Shown here: piece after piece, positions 1 to 5,942 of the stretch
Numbering within the stretch: the stretch's first letter is position 1
How the letters are laid out: each line of letters starts with the position of its first letter
DNA from: Pedosphaera sp.
Lineage (GTDB): Bacteria; Verrucomicrobiota; Verrucomicrobiae; Limisphaerales; Pedosphaeraceae
Assembly (NCBI GenBank): GCA_028293265.1
Contig: JAQGPB010000089.1
Location: 1-7,200 of the forward strand
DNA length: 7,200 nt
Direction of reading: 5' to 3'
The notes under the pieces: generated by a model
What the model saw: only the letters and a program-made list of their open reading frames with translations
Databases searched by the model: none
Told to the model about the DNA's origin: nothing
Made by a program: the position numbers and the translations under genes

Positions 1-29
1 CTCGGTGCAGTTTGGCTGATATTTTATGC

Positions 30-57
30 TTGCAAATACTGGCTTTGCCTCCATACT
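30..57 (+). promoter_or_regulatory. Possible promoter and operator of the repressor gene
   Basis: A weak sigma-70-like pair lies ahead of the repressor gene: TTGCAA at 30-35 and CATACT at 52-57, spaced by 16 bases, each matching four of six consensus positions. The heptamer ATACTGG occurs twice (36-42 and 53-59), and GCAAA/TTTGC (32-36 and 44-48) forms a short dyad between the two boxes. Self-regulating repressors of this type commonly bind repeated or dyad sites over their own promoter, so these could be operator half-sites. The motifs are short and could arise by chance. Confidence 0.25.
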
Positions 58-84
58 GGAGTGAACTTTACGCAAAGGTTCCTT

Positions 85-753
85 ATGAGTCAACCAAAAA
101 AAGCAAAATTAGAGCATTTATTATCAGCAAGGCTGAGAATTGGCCGGACCCGGCTGGGTCTTACGCAACAGGGGCTGGCGGATTTGACCGGGTTTTCCCT
201 GAGCGCCATCGGCAATTGGGAGAGCGGCCAGAACCTGCCCACGCCTGCAAAACTGGGCGCATTGGCAAAAAAATTGGGCGTGAGCATTGATTATCTGCTC
301 GGAAACGAAGCTGGACCGGGCTTGCGACCGGGCGAGACAGCCGGGCAGACGCGCATCGTCGAGGTCCGTCAGGTGCCGATTGTCGCCTGGGCGCAGGCGG
401 GCAATTTGAAGGCCTACACGGACCTGGATGACTCATGGCATGAATTCACGGCGACGACGTGCCGGGACGAAAATTGTTTCGCTGTGACCATCGAAGGGGA
501 TTCGATGGAACCAAAATACAGCGCGGGCGACATTGCGATTCTCATGCCGAACGTGGAGCCGCGCAACGGCTGCCTCGTGGTCTGCAAATTGAAAAACGAA
601 GGGGTTTTTTTCAAACTGTTCCATCAATCCTCGGACAGCAAGGTGTTCCGGCTGTCGAGCTACAATGCGGTTTACCCGGTGATGGAATGCCGCAAAGACG
701 ATTTCGTCTGGATCTACCCGGTTTATCAGGTGACGAAGAATGTGTGGCGATAA
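85..753 (+). CDS. XRE-family repressor with LexA-like S24 autoprotease domain
   Basis: A 222-residue cytoplasmic DNA-binding regulator of the LexA / phage cI type. Residues about 12-75 form an XRE helix-turn-helix (LTQQGLADLTGFSLSAIGNWE, then LGALAKKLGVSIDYLLG). Residues about 97-222 form the S24 peptidase domain. The self-cleavage site is visible as Ala105-Gly106 in WAQAGN, the nucleophile is Ser140 in GDSMEP, and the general base is Lys177 in GVFFKLF. Family knowledge: such repressors cleave themselves when stimulated by RecA filaments after DNA damage, releasing their targets. I chose ATG at 85 over GTG at 61 because AAAGG lies about six bases upstream and the in-frame GTG would add only eight unconserved residues. 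The stop codon lies inside an inverted repeat. It is convergent with the oxidoreductase gene, and no phage genes flank it. It could be a chromosomal LexA-like regulator or a relic of a phage repressor. Confidence 0.93.
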   Translation: MSQPKKAKLEHLLSARLRIGRTRLGLTQQGLADLTGFSLSAIGNWESGQNLPTPAKLGALAKKLGVSIDYLLGNEAGPGLRPGETAGQTRIVEVRQVPIVAWAQAGNLKAYTDLDDSWHEFTATTCRDENCFAVTIEGDSMEPKYSAGDIAILMPNVEPRNGCLVVCKLKNEGVFFKLFHQSSDSKVFRLSSYNAVYPVMECRKDDFVWIYPVYQVTKNVWR

Positions 754-780
754 GAACCTATCCCGGCAGGAGCAACGCCG

Positions 781-912
781 TGTTTCTCCCTCGCCCCCTT
801 GGGGGAGAGAATTCCCCGAACGCACGATTCGCGCCTTGAACCCCCGAACCGTCCGCACGCTTTCTTCTCCCTCGCCCCGCGAGGAACGAGCGGGGAGGGC
901 CGGGGAGAGGGG
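781..912. repeat. REP-like GC-rich palindromic intergenic repeats
   Basis: Two related modules start with TCTCCCTCGCCCC: one near 783 that folds back on GGGGGAGAGA, and one near 866. In the second, CCCT (869-872) plus CCCCGC (875-880) pair with GCGGGG (890-895) plus AGGG (896-899). The stem is ten base pairs with a two-base bulge and a nine-base loop. Similar CTCCCTCGCCCC...GGGGAGGG...GGGGAGAGG modules are familiar as dispersed intergenic repeats in GC-rich bacterial genomes; here that rests on pattern recognition only. Downstream of two converging genes it could also act as a transcription barrier. Confidence 0.6.
892..912 (+). other. Potential G-quadruplex motif
   Basis: Four guanine runs occur in 21 bases: GGGG (892-895), GGG (897-899), GGGG (902-905) and GGGG (909-912), separated by loops A, CC and AGA. 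This satisfies the usual four-run, short-loop pattern on the + strand. It overlaps the right arm of the REP-like hairpin, so hairpin and quadruplex folds would compete. Confidence 0.45.
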
Positions 913-993
913 CCGCTTATTTCTTGATCACATGAGAGTGGAGGGCTGGGATGAGGGGGAATGCCACGTCTGCCGGGATAGGCTCTTAATCAT

Positions 994-2097
994 TCATGCA
1001 TCTCCCGTGACAACCATTGCTGCGCGGTTCCGTTCAGCACCGGGCGGCGTATTCTCTGGCAAGCCGAAGGCTTGCGCCACGAGTGCGTACGACCGGATGC
1101 GCGCGGCCAAGTCGTACGCATGGGTCACGATCATCACCTCATCTGCCTCTGTTCGAGTGGCGATGTCCTCGATGCGAGCGCGAACCTGTTCCGGGGTGCC
1201 GACGATCTGGATCTTTTTATAAAACGCGGCAATCTGCTGCTCCTGCGGGGTGAACACATGCGCCATCGCCACCTCCGGGCTCGGCAGTCGGCCGGGGTGC
1301 CCGGTTCGGAGCTGGACAAACGAGAGCAGCATTGATGAAGCCAGGCGTTGGGCCGCCTCCTCGGTGTCGGCGCAGTAAACCGGGAGCGCGAGGATCGCGT
1401 GCGGCTTGCTGAGCATGCCGTTCCGGGAGAATCCGGTGCGGTATGCCCGCATCGGGAGGTCGGGCGGGTCCGGACTGAAGTGGCCGGCAAAGGCAAACCC
1501 CACGCCCATCTCGGCGGCGAGCTTCGCGCCGTAGTCGCTGGATCCAAGAATGTAGAACGGTGGCAGCGGCCTGTCATCAGGTATAGCGCGGATGGAGTGG
1601 AACGGATGGCCGGGTGGAAACTCCCCGCTGCCCCACGCGATGAGTTCGCCAAGCTGCTCCAGAAAGTCATCCGCAGTGAGGGCCTGCCGCGAGCGGCGAA
1701 GCGCAAATGCCGTCACGGAATCGGTGCCCGGCGCACGGCCAATGCCGAGATCAATCCGGCCGGGATGGAGTGCTTCGAGGAGCTTGTAAGACTCGGCCAC
1801 CTTGAGCGGCGAATGATTCGGCAGCATGACGCCGCCCGCACCCAGCCGGATCCGCGAAGTCATCGGGCCGACGTGCGCGATCAATATCTCGGGGGTCGTG
1901 GCCACGATGCCCGGCAGGTTGTGGTGCTCGGCGTACCAGAGTCGCGTGTAACCCAAGGAATCTGCTGCCTGCGCGAGTTCGGTGGCGCCGCGAAGCGCCG
2001 CAACACTCGTGCCCCCTTCAACGAGCGGGATGAGGTCGAGCACCGACAATCCGAGACGCAGCCCGTCTTCTCTTCCCGTTGCTGGTTTGCGCACCAT
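994..2097 (-). CDS. Luciferase-like (LLM) flavin-dependent oxidoreductase, YhbW/MsnO8 type
   Basis: A 367-residue predicted cytoplasmic TIM-barrel oxidoreductase of the bacterial-luciferase superfamily, which uses reduced FMN or F420. The natural substrate is not predictable. Landmarks match the E. coli YhbW-like branch as I recall it: LSVLDLIPLVEG near 17-28, WYAEHHN at 54-60, LGAGGVMLPNHSPLKVAE at 85-102, HPGRIDLGIGRAPG at 111-124, LGSSDYGAKLAAEMG at 184-198 followed by FAFAGHF, and IVGTPEQVRARI at 298-309 with ADEVMI at 318-323. The core is complete, with roughly a dozen extra residues at the N-terminus and about twenty at the C-terminus relative to YhbW. The ATG at 2097 is the first start available ahead of the conserved core, and only a weak GGAAAG lies upstream. 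It appears monocistronic, divergent from the propeller gene and convergent with the repressor gene. Confidence 0.93.
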   Translation of the reverse strand: MVRKPATGREDGLRLGLSVLDLIPLVEGGTSVAALRGATELAQAADSLGYTRLWYAEHHNLPGIVATTPEILIAHVGPMTSRIRLGAGGVMLPNHSPLKVAESYKLLEALHPGRIDLGIGRAPGTDSVTAFALRRSRQALTADDFLEQLGELIAWGSGEFPPGHPFHSIRAIPDDRPLPPFYILGSSDYGAKLAAEMGVGFAFAGHFSPDPPDLPMRAYRTGFSRNGMLSKPHAILALPVYCADTEEAAQRLASSMLLSFVQLRTGHPGRLPSPEVAMAHVFTPQEQQIAAFYKKIQIVGTPEQVRARIEDIATRTEADEVMIVTHAYDLAARIRSYALVAQAFGLPENTPPGAERNRAAMVVTGDA

Positions 2098-2338
2098 AAA
2101 GTTTTCTGACTTTCCAAAGCTAAACCCAATTTCCCTGGTTTACAAAAAATTCCTTGGATGCCTTCTCTGCACTACGCTCTTCAGAAACGTTGGAAGGAAT
2201 TGGCGAAATCATATTTCCAGCCTTGAAAAATGCGAAGTTTTATGCTTGTCACGCGGCCAGAATATGTTTTGATCAGGGGCGCCGCCGAATGGCTGAATGC
2301 ATGGCCGGTGCTTAAAAAGGCTGGCGGCGATTTAAGAT
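2098..2338. promoter_or_regulatory. Divergent intergenic region with a leader stem
   Basis: This gap must hold the promoters of both the oxidoreductase (-) and the propeller gene (+), but I cannot assign convincing -35/-10 pairs. Two inverted repeats are visible. AATTCCTT (2148-2155) mirrors AAGGAATT (2194-2201). CGCCGCC (2280-2286) mirrors GGCGGCG (2323-2329), ending nine bases before the propeller gene's ATG. The second could form a stem in the mRNA leader close to the start codon. No Shine-Dalgarno of good quality precedes 2339. Confidence 0.35.
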
Positions 2339-4207
2339 ATGATGAAGTGTCGTACTTTTCTGTTTTGTCTGGGGGTGGCGGGCTTTTTGGCTCTCGCTTT
2401 CACACCGGTGAATTCCGTTTGGGCGCAAGGGACGGCTTTCACCTATCAGGGCCGCATGGACGTCAACTCCAGTGCGGCATCGGGTAATTTCGACATGCAG
2501 TTCAAACTGCATCCCGCGGGCAGCACGAATCTGATCGGCCCGATACTGATCAGCTCGCCGGTGGGCGTGACCAACGGGTTGTTCACCGTCGCGCTGGATT
2601 TTGGGAACGTTTTCGACGGCACCGTGCTGTTCCTGGAAGTGGGCTTGCGCCCCACCGGCAGCCTGTCCAACTACACCATCCTCAGCCCGACGCAGCCGCT
2701 GACTCCAACTCCATACGCAGTCCGCGCATCGAGTGTGAATGCATTCACGGGCACAATTGCCGACTCTCAGCTATCAACGAACATCGCGAGATTTACCACC
2801 GGCGGCGGTTTTACCGGGCCGGTTGTTTTGAACGGGTCGGGAAGTTTCAGCGGAACTTTGTCGGGCACCTTCAACGGGACCACGACCGGCACGAACCTGG
2901 GCACGTTCATCGGAACAACCACGGGCACAAACATCGGCACCTTCGTCGGCAACGGCGCAGCAGTGACGAATGTCAACATCACCAACGTCGTGGGCATCGT
3001 GCAGAGCAATCCAAACTGGCAGTTGCTCCAGTCGGCGCAACTGGCGGTCGTCGGAAATAATTATCTCTCGACGAACAATGCCGCGCTGACGCTGACCTTG
3101 CCGGCGAGCCCGGGAATCGGAAGCATCGTGCGAATTTCCGGTTCCGGCGCCAATGGCTGGGTGGTGTCGCCCAATGCCAGCCAGTCCATTCTCACGGCCA
3201 ATCTCGGTTTGCCCGCGGGCCAAAGCTGGTCGGGCTATTCGAATTCGCAGGCTTGGAAGGCGGTCGCCTCTTCGGCCACCGGCATTAACTTGGCGGCGGC
3301 TTACGGCACGGGCTTCATCTATTATTCCCACGACGGCGGGCTGTCTTGGAACAAGAGCGACGCGCCGTCCAAGAATTGGTTGGGAATTGCCTCGTCGGCG
3401 GACGGGTTGCGCATGGTCGCGGTGCCGAACGGCGACCTGGCTTATACCTCGACAAATGGCGGCTCCAATTGGATTTCGCAGGCCGGCACCAGCGCATTTT
3501 ACAATTGTGTCGCTTCCTCGGCGGATGGAATCAAGCTGGTGGCGGCATCAGGCAGCGGCGCTGATCCAATTTATACTTCCAGCAACGGGGGAACGACTTG
3601 GACGACCCGCACCGTCGCCGGCACCAGTTGGACATCGGTGGCTTCGTCGGCGGACGGGACCAAACTCGTGGCAGTGGCGAGCGGCTCGTCAACGATTTAC
3701 ACTTCGAGCGATTCCGGCGTGACCTGGACCAACCACGGGCCCGCCAACTCCTGGACCGGCGTCGCGTCGTCGGCGGACGGAACCAAACTCGTGGCGACGC
3801 TCAATGGCGGCAATATTTACACCTCAGGCGATTCCGGCGTGACCTGGACCGCGCGCGCCAGCAGCCAGACCTGGAAATGCGTGACCTCTTCGGCGGACGG
3901 CGTAAATCTCGCGGCGGCCTACGGCCTTGGCTACCTTTACACGTCGAACGATTCAGGTCAGACCTGGGTTCAGCGAACAAATTATGTTCCGGGCGGAACG
4001 CAAAGTTGGTCCGCGATTTCCTCGTCGGCAAATGGCTCGCGATTGCTGGCGGCGCAGAGCACCGGCAACGTTTACACTTCAGTGGCGGCGACAACCGTGG
4101 GCGGCGGAACGCTGGCGGGAACGCAATATTCCAGTCTGGAACTTCAATACGTCGGCAATGGCCAATGGATGCCGCTGGGCTCGACCGGTTCGTTCAAGGG
4201 GAACTGA
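2339..4207 (+). CDS. Secreted seven-repeat beta-propeller protein (BNR/sialidase-like repeats)
   Basis: A 622-residue exported protein of unknown ligand. Residues 1-29 form a Sec signal peptide with a likely cut after VWA (residue 29). Residues about 34-130 are a beta-rich N-terminal domain (FTYQGRMD, LFTVALDFGNVFDG, PLTPTPYAVRAS). Residues about 150-215 are a Gly/Thr/Asn-rich linker with repeated GTTTGTN(L/I)GTF units and the motif GNGAAVTN. Residues about 225-300 resemble the beta domain that often precedes such propellers (LTLTLPASPGIGSIVRISG). From about 304 to 580 there are seven repeats of about 40 residues, patterned W..VASSADGTKLVA......IYTS.DSG.TW. Their first aromatic residues are at 306, 347, 388, 431, 472, 512 and 557. 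Six carry an Asp-box-like SxDxGxTW motif and the seventh lacks it. I see no sialidase catalytic residues, so enzymatic activity is unsupported; adhesion or surface display is possible. Two adjacent ATGs (2339, 2342) are equally plausible starts. Confidence 0.9.
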   Translation: MMKCRTFLFCLGVAGFLALAFTPVNSVWAQGTAFTYQGRMDVNSSAASGNFDMQFKLHPAGSTNLIGPILISSPVGVTNGLFTVALDFGNVFDGTVLFLEVGLRPTGSLSNYTILSPTQPLTPTPYAVRASSVNAFTGTIADSQLSTNIARFTTGGGFTGPVVLNGSGSFSGTLSGTFNGTTTGTNLGTFIGTTTGTNIGTFVGNGAAVTNVNITNVVGIVQSNPNWQLLQSAQLAVVGNNYLSTNNAALTLTLPASPGIGSIVRISGSGANGWVVSPNASQSILTANLGLPAGQSWSGYSNSQAWKAVASSATGINLAAAYGTGFIYYSHDGGLSWNKSDAPSKNWLGIASSADGLRMVAVPNGDLAYTSTNGGSNWISQAGTSAFYNCVASSADGIKLVAASGSGADPIYTSSNGGTTWTTRTVAGTSWTSVASSADGTKLVAVASGSSTIYTSSDSGVTWTNHGPANSWTGVASSADGTKLVATLNGGNIYTSGDSGVTWTARASSQTWKCVTSSADGVNLAAAYGLGYLYTSNDSGQTWVQRTNYVPGGTQSWSAISSSANGSRLLAAQSTGNVYTSVAATTVGGGTLAGTQYSSLELQYVGNGQWMPLGSTGSFKGN

Positions 4208-4324
4208 TTCAATATCCGGTGGGACGGACTGACTTGCGGGCCAGCCTGTTCTCAAAAGTTATTCACAAGGACAGGCAGTGTCCGAGGTGGCGTGGGAGAC
4301 TTTCAGGAAATTATGGAGTCAACC

Positions 4325-4489
4325 ATGACACGCAAAGACAAATTCCTCCGTGCCATCCAGATCGTGGAAGCGGGCCAGCGCCTGGATATGCCGCTGACGT
4401 TTCGGTGGGCGTTGAACCTGAGCGAGCAGGGCATTCCGCTCGATTTGCACGAGGCGGCCCGAAGATTCGCGTTGCAAGTTTCCAAATGA
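4325..4489 (+). CDS. Small hypothetical protein
   Basis: A 54-residue unrecognised protein, MTRKDKFLRAIQIVEAG..., rich in charged and amphipathic helical sequence, with no membrane segment or cysteine. ATG at 4325 is preferred because GGAG at 4315-4318 sits six bases upstream. ATG at 4313 (with AGGA just before it) or GTG at 4292 would add 4 or 11 residues. It lies about 115 bases after the propeller gene on the same strand and faces another small gene across an inverted repeat. The helical composition would suit a small regulatory or partner protein, but nothing identifies a function. Confidence 0.55.
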   Translation: MTRKDKFLRAIQIVEAGQRLDMPLTFRWALNLSEQGIPLDLHEAARRFALQVSK

Positions 4490-4493
4490 ACCT

Positions 4494-4590
4494 GTCCGTC
4501 GTCCGTCGTCAGTGGTCAGTTGTTTAGCAGCGCACAGGTGATTTCCCCGCGCCTCTTAACAACTGACCACTGACCACGGACAACTGACCA
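4494..4590. repeat. Inverted heptamer repeat between convergent genes
   Basis: The arms 4498-4524 and 4558-4584 are inverted copies with 25 of 27 bases matching, separated by a 33-base loop. Each arm is itself a seven-base-period tract: GTCCGTC, GTCCGTC, GTCAGTG, GTCAGTT on the left, and AACTGAC, CACTGAC, CACGGAC, AACTGAC on the right. It sits exactly between the stops of two converging small genes (4489 and 4592), so the long stem could end transcription from both sides although it lacks a U-run. Related heptamers recur at 5183-5210 and 6922-6949. Confidence 0.8.
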
Positions 4591-4591
4591 A

Positions 4592-4792
4592 TCAAGAATC
4601 GCAAACGACGATCTTGTAATCCAGGTCGGGAAAATAGAAGAGCACCTGGAATTTCTTCAGGTTCAGATTGCGCGCGACCGACCGGGCATGCAGGCTGAAG
4701 GCAAAATCTCTGGCCTCGCGCGCACAGTCCGTCCATTGTCCCGAATGCGCCACGTAAAGGCGGGTCTCGTCGTCTTGCAATAATACCTTCAT
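4592..4792 (-). CDS. Small hypothetical protein
   Basis: A 66-residue protein, MKVLLQDDETRLYVAHSGQWT..., ending KFQVLFYFPDLDYKIVVCDS. From memory and unverified, it resembles short uncharacterised verrucomicrobial proteins that begin MK(I/V)LL.D, contain a GQWT turn and end with a beta-strand of the type V.(F/L).F.D..Y. The predicted fold is alternating strands and a central helix (about residues 24-42). There is no signal peptide or membrane segment. No clear ribosome site precedes ATG at 4792, where the upstream sequence is AT-rich. It converges with the small gene at 4325-4489. Function unknown. Confidence 0.6.
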   Translation of the reverse strand: MKVLLQDDETRLYVAHSGQWTDCAREARDFAFSLHARSVARNLNLKKFQVLFYFPDLDYKIVVCDS

Positions 4793-5246
4793 AAAATAAT
4801 GGTCAAAATTACTGGGTTAAGAATTGCGGTTTGGTGCCCTTTGCGCCATTCGGCCAGATGCTGATGCAGTTGTCGTCCAGCGTCCTACAACTTATCAGGG
4901 CCGGGTTTTCAAGGCGGCGGCAGTTAGCCGGAGTAACTGCGGGAGCTGATCTATTTCGGCAAATCGGCGGGAAATTCTTGCGCAAACCGCAACGGCCTGT
5001 TAAGCATGGTGACGGTTCGGGTGGCAGTACGTTTCTTCAGCGGGATTCCCCATCCCCACCTCCTTGGCGTCTGCTGCCCGAATCACTTTTTATTCTTCCA
5101 GTTATCCTTGGTCAGCAGCCGGTTGCAGTGGTGACTGCCAGCTCTCTCGCCGACCAATCAACTCTCCTCCGTGTCCCAACAACTTGCCACTTACCACTGA
5201 CCGCTGACTTCCTTGGGCTAGCAGCCGAAATTAACCTCACATTAGC
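4793..5246. other. Long intergenic stretch without a recognisable gene
   Basis: I find no convincing gene on either strand. The longest open frame (4831-5250, +) encodes a low-information, Pro/Ser/Leu-rich sequence with no recognisable motif, and its end runs through a heptamer repeat tract. A short hairpin CAGTTA/TAACTG with a seven-base loop lies at 4920-4938. The stretch should contain the promoter of the leftward gene ending at 4592 and perhaps of the membrane-protein gene. It may include decayed coding sequence. Confidence 0.5.
5183..5210. repeat. Degenerate heptamer tract
   Basis: Four consecutive seven-base units are visible: CTTGCCA, CTTACCA, CTGACCG and CTGACTT. They resemble the CTGACCA-type heptamers in the inverted repeat at 4494-4590 and at 6922-6949, so this looks like a decayed member of the same repeat family. 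Confidence 0.5.
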
Positions 5247-5609
5247 TTGACTTCTTTCAAACTTGACTGGCATGCTCCAACCATTCAGAGGGTGCATAGA
5301 ACTTCGCGAAGACGAAAACGGCGCTCTAAATCCACTTTGGGCGGCGCGCGGGGGAAGGCTTTGTTCGCGGGCGTCTCGCTCTTGATGCTGGTGTTCATTT
5401 TGGGGCTCGTTGTGCCCATTGGCTGGCATCAGGGCATTCCGCTGCCGAGGTCCCTGGCGCTGGTGCTGGTCATGTGGCTGGTCAGCATTTTTGGGGTCTG
5501 GGTCTGCCTCCGTTCACGCCGCCGCCGTTATACCCACGGCCGCGCCCGGCCGACCATCGGCACCGATTACAGCGAGATCGAGGATGAAGAGCTTTCGCGC
5601 AGGGAGTGA
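5247..5609 (+). CDS. Small hypothetical inner-membrane protein with two helices
   Basis: A protein of up to 120 residues, not recognised. A very basic N-terminal segment (TSRRRKRRSKS, about 19-29) precedes two hydrophobic helices, about 39-58 (LFAGVSLLMLVFILGLVVPI) and 69-88 (SLALVLVMWLVSIFGVWVCL). They are joined by a short loop containing WHQGIPLPR. A second basic cluster (RSRRRRY) follows, then an acidic tail (DYSEIEDEELSRRE). The charge pattern predicts both ends in the cytoplasm and a hairpin in the membrane. The start is uncertain: TTG at 5247 opens the frame but lacks a ribosome site, and GTG at 5292 has a purine-rich stretch too close to it. The reading frame keeps a clear membrane topology, which favours a real gene. 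Function unknown. Confidence 0.6.
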   Translation: MTSFKLDWHAPTIQRVHRTSRRRKRRSKSTLGGARGKALFAGVSLLMLVFILGLVVPIGWHQGIPLPRSLALVLVMWLVSIFGVWVCLRSRRRRYTHGRARPTIGTDYSEIEDEELSRRE

Positions 5610-5734
5610 TTTCATAGTTTAGTTTGGGGCAATAAAAGGGGTAAGCAACAACCTCCTTAATTTTGGCCGAATCGAGCAACGGCGGACAATTGTACGCACC
5701 CACTCCCCAACCTCAACGAGGTTGTGTCCCAAAG

Positions 5735-5765
5735 CCCGGGGTTGCTGCTTTTGAGCAACCCTGGG
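5735..5765. repeat. Left internal hairpin of the composite element
   Basis: CCCGGGGTTGCT (5735-5746) pairs with AGCAACCCTGGG (5754-5765): eleven Watson-Crick pairs plus one G-T, with the seven-base loop GCTTTTG. No U-run follows, so it is not a standard terminator. Confidence 0.65.
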
Positions 5766-5869
5766 TAAGGATGCGAAATGTTTTCCCAACCTCGAAGAGG
5801 TTGTGGCTCCGATATGAACCACGCACTGGCCACAACCTCTTCGAGGTTGAGAAAATTTACGGACGTTTT

Positions 5870-5911
5870 CCCAAGGTAGGCCCGCCAGACCGGGAACGGG
5901 CCAACCTTGGG
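5870..5911. repeat. Right internal hairpin of the composite element
   Basis: CCCAAGGTAGGCCCG (5870-5884) pairs with CGGGCCAACCTTGGG (5897-5911), 14 of 15 positions matching, around a 12-base loop. It takes the place in the right half that the hairpin at 5735-5765 takes in the left half, but the two stems differ in sequence beyond the shared CCC..GGTT boxes. Confidence 0.65.
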
Positions 5912-5942
5912 CTTTGTTGCGCAACCTCGTTGAGGTTGGGGA

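Larger units (their letters stand above)
751..988. repeat. MITE-like interval bounded by 18-base inverted repeats
   Basis: The left end TAAGAACCTATCCCGGCA (751-768) and the right end TGCCGGGATAGGCTCTTA (971-988) are inverted copies with 17 of 18 bases matching. They enclose a gap with no credible gene that contains REP-like GC-rich hairpins. The left arm includes the TAA stop codon of the repressor gene, and the right arm ends five bases before the stop codon of the convergent oxidoreductase gene, so the element fills the intergenic space. I see no target-site duplication outside the arms. It may be a miniature inverted-repeat element, a REP-type composite, or a large bidirectional termination structure. 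Confidence 0.6.
5704..5942. repeat. Composite nested palindromic element
   Basis: A 239-base structured element whose two halves are imperfect inverted copies. Outer arms 5704-5724 and 5922-5942 are perfect 21-base inverted repeats. Inner arms 5787-5806 and 5830-5849 are perfect 20-base inverted repeats around a 23-base centre. Each of the four arms contains its own mini-palindrome CAACCTC-NNN-GAGGTTG, where NNN is AAC, GAA, TTC and GTT in order. Between outer and inner arms each half carries a separate hairpin (5735-5765 and 5870-5911), flanked by shared AAAGCCC/GGGCTTT boxes. Long open frames cross it on both strands but reflect the palindromes. Lone half motifs CAACCTC occur at 5649-5655 and 6005-6011. 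From memory, similar palindromic repeats recur in PVC-group genomes, but I cannot confirm a named family. It encodes no transposase. Confidence 0.8.

Noticed and set aside
1348..2109. A 253-codon open frame on the + strand opposite the oxidoreductase gene
   Set aside because: It is the antisense shadow of a clearly conserved minus-strand gene in GC-rich DNA, with no domain of its own.
4831..5250. A 139-codon open frame on the + strand
   Set aside because: There is no ribosome site and no recognisable motif, the composition is low-information, and its 3' end runs through a degenerate heptamer repeat. It is listed as non-coding instead.
4428..5442. A shared 14-base word CAGGGCATTCCGCT in the small gene at 4325-4489 and the membrane-protein gene
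   Set aside because: The similarity stops abruptly on both sides, and both copies encode a short QGIPL stretch in otherwise unrelated proteins. Chance is the simplest explanation.
5704..5942. CRISPR array or integron attC sites
   Set aside because: The CAACCTC...GAGGTTG units alternate with unequal, self-pairing spacers and are arranged in mirror order, unlike direct CRISPR repeats. They lack the GTTRRRY/RYYYAAC core pair expected of attC sites.
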